A program made the translations under genes and the position numbers. Positions 12,042 to 17,558 of a stretch of DNA of 20,429 nt are shown here, in pieces (position 1 is the first letter of the stretch; the number at the start of each line of letters is the position of its first letter). The DNA comes from Clostridia bacterium (lineage in GTDB: Bacteria; Bacillota_A; Clostridia; Oscillospirales; CAG-272), in NCBI GenBank assembly GCA_017408625.1, contig JAFQUG010000385.1:1-20429 (forward strand), read 5' to 3'. The notes below the pieces were generated by a model, which saw only the letters and a list, made by a program, of their open reading frames with translations, had not been told where the DNA came from and did not search any database.

Positions 12042-12521
12042 ATGAAATACGTAACAAATCATCCCACCTACGGTGAAATTCAACTTGACTGGAGCTTCTG
12101 GACCGGCAAATTCAAGCTGGCCATTGGAGGCAAAGAGCTCAAAAAGGTGAGCAAGACCGGCTTTGAGCTGCAATTGCCCGACAGCGAAGCACCTGTTTCG
12201 GTACAGGTTTTCGGCAATAACTTCAAGGGCTTTGGCATCATGATCGGCACGCAGCCCATTCAGCTCTCTCCCCCTGCCAAGTGGTACGACATCGTGCTTT
12301 CGGTCATTCCGGCCGTGATTTGGTTTATCATGATCGGCGGCGCGATCGGCGGTGCTTTTGCAGGCGGCTGGGGCGTGGCAACGCTGTACCTGCTGCTTTC
12401 CCGCCCCATCATCAAGCATAAGATCCTGATTGGCATTGGCTCTATCGTGTCAAGCGCGGTGCTCTCGCTGATCTTATCCGTGATCCTCGCAGCACTCTTC
12501 CAATCTCTTGGATTGATGTAA
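12042..12521 (+). CDS. small membrane protein, unknown function
   Basis: The product has 159 residues. The N-terminal 80 residues are soluble with short beta-like segments (YGEIQLDWSFWTGKFKLAIG, PVSVQVFGNNFKGFGIMIG). The C-terminal half is hydrophobic, with about three helices (roughly 83-103, 106-120, 128-153) including a glycine-rich stretch (IGGAIGGAFAGGWG). AAGGAG precedes the ATG by 7-8 bases, and the gene begins 10 bases after the lipoprotein stop, indicating an operon that ends at the terminator at 12541. No family is recognised. Confidence 0.75.
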   Translation: MKYVTNHPTYGEIQLDWSFWTGKFKLAIGGKELKKVSKTGFELQLPDSEAPVSVQVFGNNFKGFGIMIGTQPIQLSPPAKWYDIVLSVIPAVIWFIMIGGAIGGAFAGGWGVATLYLLLSRPIIKHKILIGIGSIVSSAVLSLILSVILAALFQSLGLM

Positions 12522-12540
12522 AATTTCTGAATAATCAAGA

Positions 12541-12570
12541 AAACGGCTGGCACAAATGTGTTAGCCGTTT
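12541..12570 (+). terminator. intrinsic terminator after the small membrane protein gene
   Basis: AAACGGCT (12541-12548) pairs with AGCCGTTT (12563-12570), extended inside by CACA/TGTG (12551-12554/12557-12560). The 3' arm ends TTT, then CCTATG, so the T-run is short. It lies 20 bases after the stop and just before the ktrB promoter. Confidence 0.75.
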
Positions 12571-12576
12571 CCTATG

Positions 12577-12605
12577 TTGACAAGACGTCGCTTTTGTGGT
12601 AAAAT
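12577..12605 (+). promoter_or_regulatory. promoter of ktrB-ktrA
   Basis: TTGACA (12577-12582), 17 bases, TAAAAT (12600-12605), 35 bases before the ktrB ATG. The leader is too short to hold a c-di-AMP riboswitch, which controls ktr genes in some Firmicutes. Confidence 0.8.
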
Positions 12606-12640
12606 GTACTTATATTCAACCGAATCAAAGAGGACGATAT

Positions 12641-13999
12641 ATGAAATCGAAAAAACGGTTATCCCTGTCCACCACACATCTGATCATGCTCAGCTTTCTT
12701 GGCGTAATCGCGGTGGGCACGCTTCTGCTCTGGTTGCCGATCAGCACAAAGAGCGGCGAGAGCGTGGCATTTGTGGACGCGCTGTTCACCGCCACCACGG
12801 CCACCTGTGTTACAGGATTGGTCACACTTTCCACGCACGCCACCTGGAGCGTGTTCGGACAGATCGTGATCCTTTTGCTGATCCAGATCGGCGGTCTTGG
12901 CCTGATTACGGTCATGGGTGCGATCTCGCTTTTATTGCGGCGCAAGATGGGTCTTGGCGACCGCCTGCTCCTGCGCGACGCCTTTAATCTCAATACACTC
13001 TCGGGCATCGGCCCCTTCGTGCGCCGCGTGGTGCTGGGCACGCTGATCGTGGAAGGCACGGGTGCTTTGCTCTACATGCTTGTTTTTATTCCCGAATACG
13101 GCCTGCGCGGCATCTGGCTCTCGGTCTTTACCGCCATTTCCGCCTTTTGCAACGCGGGCATTGACCTGTTTGGCGACGTCAGCCTGAGTGCTTACGCCAC
13201 CAATCCCTTGGTCAACGCGGTCACCATGACACTGATCGTGACGGGCGGCCTTGGCTTTGTGGTATGGTGGGACGTGCTGCACGTCTTTTCCCTTATAGGA
13301 AAGCGCAAGCGTCCGCTCTCGTATCTGACGCTGCAATCCAAAATTGTCCTTGTAAGCACAGCCGCGCTGTTGTTGGCAGGCTGCGCTGCATTCCTCGCCT
13401 TTGAATGGAGCAATCCCGCCACGCTGGGTGCGCACTCGGTCTTTGATAAGCTGCAAATGGCACTGTTCCAATCGGTCACCACCAGAACAGCCGGATTTTT
13501 CACAATTCCCCAAGAGGCACTCACAATGCCCTCTGCGCTGCTGGCCCTCTTGCTGATGTTTGTAGGCGGCTCACCCGTGGGTACGGCGGGCGGTATCAAG
13601 ACCGTAACCTTTGCGGTACTGATCGCAAAAGCGATCAGCTCTATTCGCGGCAGAGACCGCGTTTCCCTGTTCGGCAGAACCATCAAGGACGAGGCGATCG
13701 GTAAGGCGGTGGCGGTGTGCATGACCTCCTTTAGCATCATGGCACTGGCATCGCTGGGACTTACCTTGGTCAGCGACGCCTCGGTAATCGACATTCTGTA
13801 CGAAACGGTCAGCGCAACCGCCACGGTCGGCCTGACACGTGCGCTGACGCCTACGCTGAATGCTCTGGGCAAGCTGATCATCGTAGCTACCATGTACCTT
13901 GGCCGTGTAGGCCCTATCTCGCTTGCCGTGGCATTTACGGTAGGCGCAAACTCGCAAAATCTGATTGAAAACCCAACCGAAGACATTAGTGTTGGATAG
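12641..13999 (+). CDS. ktrB: KtrB/TrkH-family potassium uptake channel subunit
   Basis: The product is a 452-residue membrane protein, the size of KtrB rather than the longer TrkH. The four pore-loop signatures are visible: TATCVTGL (filter Gly59), SAFCNAGIDL (Gly173), TTRTAGFF (Gly285) and SATATVGLTR (Gly397). The glycine-rich FVGGSPVGTAGGIKT near 307-321 is the intramembrane gate of the third repeat. Together with KtrA it forms a potassium (often sodium-coupled) uptake system in the cytoplasmic membrane. The ATG at 12641 follows an AGAGG ribosome site and a good promoter. ktrA starts 11 bases after the stop. Confidence 0.93.
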   Translation: MKSKKRLSLSTTHLIMLSFLGVIAVGTLLLWLPISTKSGESVAFVDALFTATTATCVTGLVTLSTHATWSVFGQIVILLLIQIGGLGLITVMGAISLLLRRKMGLGDRLLLRDAFNLNTLSGIGPFVRRVVLGTLIVEGTGALLYMLVFIPEYGLRGIWLSVFTAISAFCNAGIDLFGDVSLSAYATNPLVNAVTMTLIVTGGLGFVVWWDVLHVFSLIGKRKRPLSYLTLQSKIVLVSTAALLLAGCAAFLAFEWSNPATLGAHSVFDKLQMALFQSVTTRTAGFFTIPQEALTMPSALLALLLMFVGGSPVGTAGGIKTVTFAVLIAKAISSIRGRDRVSLFGRTIKDEAIGKAVAVCMTSFSIMALASLGLTLVSDASVIDILYETVSATATVGLTRALTPTLNALGKLIIVATMYLGRVGPISLAVAFTVGANSQNLIENPTEDISVG

Positions 14000-14010
14000 A
14001 GAGGTAAACT

Positions 14011-14661
14011 ATGGCTAATAAGAAATCATACGCAGTCATCGGTCTTGGCAGATATGGCAAGGCTGTTGCAGAAGAGCTTTTACAAAACGGTGCCGAGGTG
14101 TTGGCGATCGATATGGATCCCGACGTGGTCAACTCAGCCACGCGCGTCATCCCCTATTGCAAATGTGCTGACGTAACCAAGCCCGACACAGTAAGACAGC
14201 TGGGCATTGCGGACATGGACGCCGTGATCATTGCCATTGCGGGCAATCTGGAGGCCAGCGTCATGGCCACCATGCTTTGCAAGGAGGCCGGCGTCAAAAA
14301 CGTGATCGTCAAGTGCGCCAATTCCCTGCACCAGCGCATGCTGCTCAAGATCGGCGCGGATCAGGTTGCCTTCCCCGAGCACGAATCGGGCGTTCGCCTT
14401 GCAAAAAATCTGCTCAGCGCAGGCTTTGTGGATATTGCTGAGTTATCTGACGAGGTCTCGGTGGTCGAGCTGGAGGTCAAGGACGAATGGGCAGGCAAAA
14501 CGCTGGTAGAGCTCAGCCTGCGCCGCAAATACGGCATCAACGTCGTAGGTCTTCGCAAGGAGGACAGACTGATGATCAATATCGATCCCGAGATGCATTT
14601 GTGCAAGGACATGACGCTTGTGGTCATTGCAAGCAAGCAGTCGCTGAAAAAATTGGTTTGA
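14011..14661 (+). CDS. ktrA: KtrA regulatory subunit of potassium uptake (RCK protein)
   Basis: The product is a 216-residue cytosolic RCK protein. Its N-terminal Rossmann domain has GLGRYG at 11-16 and an acidic residue ending strand 2 (Asp34 in AIDMDPD), which binds the ribose of ATP/ADP or NAD. A C-terminal RCK_C domain (about 140-216) in relatives binds c-di-AMP. Octameric rings of KtrA gate the KtrB channel. GAGAGGTAAACT gives a ribosome site 6-8 bases before the ATG. It is the last gene of the ktrBA operon; a hairpin with a T-rich tail at 14864-14902 may end the transcript some 200 bases downstream. Confidence 0.93.
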   Translation: MANKKSYAVIGLGRYGKAVAEELLQNGAEVLAIDMDPDVVNSATRVIPYCKCADVTKPDTVRQLGIADMDAVIIAIAGNLEASVMATMLCKEAGVKNVIVKCANSLHQRMLLKIGADQVAFPEHESGVRLAKNLLSAGFVDIAELSDEVSVVELEVKDEWAGKTLVELSLRRKYGINVVGLRKEDRLMINIDPEMHLCKDMTLVVIASKQSLKKLV

Positions 14662-14711
14662 TATTCACGTTCTGCCATAGGGGGCAGTCTTCATGCCACA
14701 AGCGGCGAACT

Positions 14712-14774
14712 GTTCGCAACGCATTCCCTTCGGTCACGCGAACCGTCCATCTGTAGGAGGCAACGTCCCCAACG
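14712..14774. repeat. palindromic intergenic repeats after ktrA
   Basis: GTTCGC (14712-14717) and GCGAAC (14738-14743) form an inverted pair, with TTCCCTTCGGTCACGC between and beside them. At 14752-14774 begins a second copy of the TGTAGG-type repeat seen at 11345-11367 (19 of 23 identical), closed by CCCCCCTACA about 10 bases later. The surrounding 14662-14863 holds no gene. Confidence 0.6.
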
Positions 14775-14863
14775 CCCCCCCTACAAGAAATTGCGGACAT
14801 TCTCTCGGCTTTCCGCACGTTTGTAACTTTTCACAATTCTTTTCTCCAAATGATGCCAAAGAT

Positions 14864-14902
14864 AGTCAAGGTTTTCACCCTCGAAAGCCTTGACTTATTT
14901 TT
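14864..14902 (+). terminator. hairpin with T-rich tail overlapping the pyr promoter
   Basis: AGTCAAGG (14864-14871) pairs with CCTTGACT (14888-14895), and TTTC (14873-14876) with GAAA (14883-14886), around ACCCTC. TATTTTT follows at 14896-14902. It could terminate ktrA readthrough. Its 3' arm contains the -35 box of the pyrC promoter, so the dyad could equally be an operator. Confidence 0.6.
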
Positions 14903-14918
14903 GACTTTGTGCTATAAT
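14890..14918 (+). promoter_or_regulatory. promoter of the pyrC-carA-carB operon
   Basis: TTGACT (14890-14895), 17 bases, TATAAT (14913-14918). The predicted start is near 14925, giving an untranslated leader of about 308 bases before the pyrC ATG. A second TTGACT at 14901-14906 is too close to the -10 to act as its -35. Confidence 0.85.
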
Positions 14919-14924
14919 ATGATA

Positions 14925-15233
14925 GATGTGAAAATAGGGCTTGCGGCAGGATCACTCGGGCAGTTTGGCGATTGATCAAGAGGCGTTGCACTCCCGCATT
15001 TTTGCAAGACAAAATTCTGTCCGAGGCAGTTTGGTCGGCGCAGACAATACGTAAGCGATCTCGTATCATGGGCTCGCTGTCTGTGGTCGCGCCCTGAGCA
15101 CTCTGCTTTTGGCACGGCTATTTTTGTTTTGCTATAGCCGAAGAGAGCCGAACTCATACGCCCTGCGGCGAGTAATTTTCGCGTCTTATGCCACATCTCG
15201 CCTCGCAAGATCAAAAGAAAGGAACCTTTGAAA
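14925..15233 (+). promoter_or_regulatory. long structured 5' leader of the pyr operon, putative attenuator or riboswitch-like RNA
   Basis: Hand folding finds several ordered elements. Helix P1: CTCGGGCAG (14955-14963) with CTGTCCGAG (15017-15025), enclosing TTGCA/TGCAA (14986-14990/15003-15007). Domain 2: GGCGC (15037-15041) with GCGCC (15089-15093), plus inner pairings AGCGA/TCGCT (15054-15058/15074-15078) and ATACG/CGTAT (15047-15051/15062-15066) that cross, so a pseudoknot is possible. A terminator follows at 15086-15130. After it, CGGCTAT/ATAGCCG (15115-15121/15134-15140) and TGCGGCGAG/CTCGCCTCGCA (15164-15172/15197-15207) come before the ribosome site. GGCAGTTTGG occurs twice (14959, 15025), allowing an alternative hairpin CTGTC-CGA-GGCAG. 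I do not recognise a known riboswitch class. AAGAGGCGTTGCA (14978-14990) is only faintly like a PyrR site. Confidence 0.6.
15086..15130 (+). terminator. attenuator terminator in the pyr leader
   Basis: GTCGCGCC (15086-15093) pairs with GGCACGGC (15111-15118) with one C-A mismatch and one wobble. Inside, a symmetric CTG/TTT loop is followed by AGCA-CTC-TGCT (15097-15107). The U-rich TATTTTTGTTTT follows (15119-15130). The bases 15089-15093 are also the closing strand of the upstream domain-2 helix, so the two structures exclude each other; the 3' arm (15115-15118) can in turn be captured by ATAGCCG at 15134. Confidence 0.55.
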
Positions 15234-16478
15234 ATGACATTGTTCGCAAACGCTCGTCTGTTTGATAACGGTAGATTCATTCACAAGGACGTTGTCCTTG
15301 CGGATGGTGCTTTGTCTTTTTCTGCTCCCGGCAGTGTCTCTGCTTCTGATATTGACACTGTTTTCCATCATTGTGATATTTTTCCCGGTTTTTGTGATGT
15401 CCACGTACATCTTCGAGAGCCGGGTTTTTCTTATAAAGAGACCATTGCCACAGGCACGGCGGCAGCAGCGCACGGCGGCTATACGGCGGTGTGCAGCATG
15501 CCCAACTTAAATCCCGTACCCGACAGCGTTGAGCACTTAGCCGAGCAGCTGGCCATCATTGAGCGTGATGCTGTCATTGACGTCTACCCCTTGGGGGCTT
15601 TGACGGTGGGTCAGAAGGGAGAGGTCGCCGCAGACCTGGAGGGCATGGCCGAGCACGCAATCGCCTACTCGGACGACGGACGCGGCGTGCAGAGTGCCGA
15701 GATGATGGAGCAGCTGATGCAGCGCGCCAAGGCACTTGGAAAGATCGTGGTAGCCCACTGCGAGGACAATACACTCTTGCGCGGCGGCTACATTCACGAC
15801 GGCGAATACGCAGCAGCGCACGGGCACCGCGGCATTTGCTCCGAGAGCGAATGGGGGCCGATCAAGCGAGACCTTGAGCTTGCGGAAAAAAACGGCTGCG
15901 CTTACCACGTCTGCCACATCTCCACCAAGGAGAGCGTGCAGCTGATCAGAGAGGCCAAGGCACGCGGGGTGAACGTGACCTGCGAGACAGGCCCGCATTA
16001 CCTGACGCTTTGTGATGCCGATCTGGAAGAGCACGGACGCTTCAAGATGAATCCCCCGCTTCGCTCGGCCGATGACCGCGAGGCTTTGATAGAAGGCTTG
16101 ATCGACGGCACGGTCGACATGATTGCCACCGACCACGCCCCCCACTCGTGGGAAGAAAAATCCAAGGGGCTTGAGAAGAGTGCGATGGGCGTTGTGGGAT
16201 TGGAGACAGCCTTCCCCGTGCTCTACACTTACTTGGTCAAAACGGGCAGAGTCAGCCTTGAACGCATCATTGACGCCCTGGCAATCGCACCGAGAATGCG
16301 ATTCGGCATTCCGCTCTCACCCGATTCCCTGACCGTTTGGCAATGCGACGGCGAATACGTCGTTGATCCCGACACATTCCGTACCAAGGGTCGCGCGACT
16401 CCTTTTGCGGGTCACAGACTCTTTGGTACTTGCATCACTACAATTCACGGAGGTAAAACAGTATGGAAAATCAAATGA
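15234..16478 (+). CDS. pyrC: dihydroorotase (class I, zinc-dependent)
   Basis: The product is 414 residues, matching the class I bacterial enzyme. It catalyses ring closure of N-carbamoyl-aspartate to dihydroorotate, step three of pyrimidine synthesis. The metal and catalytic residues are present: His57 and His59 in DVHVHLRE, Asp147/148 in YSDDGRG (class I enzymes use this Asp in place of a carbamylated Lys), His175 in VAHCED, His228 in VCHIS and the general base Asp300 in ATDHAPHS. The ATG at 15234 is about 10 bases after AAAGGA; an in-frame TTG at 15228 is too close to that site. The last 16 bases overlap carA, indicating translational coupling. It is led by the structured leader at 14925-15233. 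Confidence 0.93.
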   Translation: MTLFANARLFDNGRFIHKDVVLADGALSFSAPGSVSASDIDTVFHHCDIFPGFCDVHVHLREPGFSYKETIATGTAAAAHGGYTAVCSMPNLNPVPDSVEHLAEQLAIIERDAVIDVYPLGALTVGQKGEVAADLEGMAEHAIAYSDDGRGVQSAEMMEQLMQRAKALGKIVVAHCEDNTLLRGGYIHDGEYAAAHGHRGICSESEWGPIKRDLELAEKNGCAYHVCHISTKESVQLIREAKARGVNVTCETGPHYLTLCDADLEEHGRFKMNPPLRSADDREALIEGLIDGTVDMIATDHAPHSWEEKSKGLEKSAMGVVGLETAFPVLYTYLVKTGRVSLERIIDALAIAPRMRFGIPLSPDSLTVWQCDGEYVVDPDTFRTKGRATPFAGHRLFGTCITTIHGGKTVWKIK

Positions 16479-17557
16479 ACGTAAAGCTTGTTTTGGAAGA
16501 CGGAAGCGAATTCTGCGGCTACAGCTTCGGTGACGACAGTATTCGTGACCGCGTATGCACCGTGGTATTCAATACCTCGATGGTGGGATATCAGGAGATC
16601 GTCTCCGACCCCGCTTACACCGACCAATTCGTAGTGATGACCTACCCCTTAATCGGCAGCTATGGCATGACCGAGGAGGACTATGAGGCAAGATCCTTGA
16701 CCATGGGCGGTCTGATCGTGCGCGAATACAACGACCAGCCCTCCAACTTCCGCTACACCAAAACCTTGGAAGAGGTCATGTGCGAGCATCACATTCCCGG
16801 ACTTTACGGGATCGACACCAGAATGCTGACCCGCAAGCTCCGCGACCACGGCAGCAGCATGCGCGGCATTCTGACAAGCATGCACACCACCACCGCATCT
16901 GCCCTGGCTATGATCCGCGTCACCCCCATCCCCACCGATGCAGTCGCGCGCGTCAGTAGCAAGAAGCGTTGGTACACCAGAACCGCCAATGCAAAGCACC
17001 ATGTCGTGGCCATTGACTGCGGCATCAAGACCAACATCGTCAGTACGCTGACCGCCAAGGGCTGCAACGTCACGGTCGTTCCATATAACACCACCGCAGA
17101 GCAGATCGATTCCCTGAATCCCGACGGCGTGATTGTCTCCAGCGGCCCCGGCTGCCCCGAGCACGCAGGCGAGGTGATCGAATGCGTCAAGGCTCTGTGG
17201 GGCAAGTACCCGCTGTTCGGCATTGGCCTTGGCTGCCAGATCCTTTGCCTTGCCAAGGGTGCTACCGTCAGCGCACTGCCGCACGGTCACCGCGGCGGCT
17301 ATCCCGTTCGCTGCTGCGAGGACGGAAAGATCACAAGCACCGCACAAAATCACACCTACGTGGTGGATCGCCAAAGCCTTGAAGGCACGGGCCTTGGTGT
17401 TCTGTATGAAAACGTTACCGACAAGAGCGTCGAGGGCGTGATCGACGCGCAAAGCCTTGTGCTTGGCGTGCAGTTCGCACCCGAGAGCGCACCCGGTCCG
17501 CAGGACAATTACGCACTTTTCGATCGCTTTATTGCTATGATGAAGGAGGATAACTGA
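16463..17557 (+). CDS. carA: carbamoyl-phosphate synthase small subunit with degenerate glutaminase site
   Basis: The product has 364 residues with the normal two-domain CarA layout: N-terminal domain (about 1-150; [17 protein letters not shown]) and class I glutamine amidotransferase domain (about 175-364). CarA normally hydrolyses glutamine and feeds ammonia to CarB. Here the catalytic motif GICLGHQ reads GIGLGCQ: the nucleophile Cys is Gly255 (GGC at 17225-17227) and the following His is Cys258. The catalytic His of the HPEASPGPHD motif is Ala339 in [11 protein letters not shown] (GCA at 17477-17479); only Glu341 remains. GPGDP is GPGCP. The frame is intact and the rest is well conserved, so this is not simple decay: the complex is predicted to be ammonia-dependent. 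GGAGG (16449-16453) supports the ATG at 16463, inside the end of pyrC. Confidence 0.9.
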   Translation: MENQMNVKLVLEDGSEFCGYSFGDDSIRDRVCTVVFNTSMVGYQEIVSDPAYTDQFVVMTYPLIGSYGMTEEDYEARSLTMGGLIVREYNDQPSNFRYTKTLEEVMCEHHIPGLYGIDTRMLTRKLRDHGSSMRGILTSMHTTTASALAMIRVTPIPTDAVARVSSKKRWYTRTANAKHHVVAIDCGIKTNIVSTLTAKGCNVTVVPYNTTAEQIDSLNPDGVIVSSGPGCPEHAGEVIECVKALWGKYPLFGIGLGCQILCLAKGATVSALPHGHRGGYPVRCCEDGKITSTAQNHTYVVDRQSLEGTGLGVLYENVTDKSVEGVIDAQSLVLGVQFAPESAPGPQDNYALFDRFIAMMKEDN

Positions 17558-17558
17558 T

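Noticed and set aside
14978..14990. PyrR binding loop in the pyr leader
   Set aside because: AAGAGGCGTTGCA shares a few bases with the B. subtilis AGAGAGGCUUGCA loop, but the surrounding pairing needed for the PyrR hairpin is not evident. Left as an unproven possibility.
17234..17236. Cys258 of CarA as a replacement nucleophile
   Set aside because: It is three residues past the nucleophile elbow, where the usual residue is His. The geometry is wrong, and the catalytic His is also missing.
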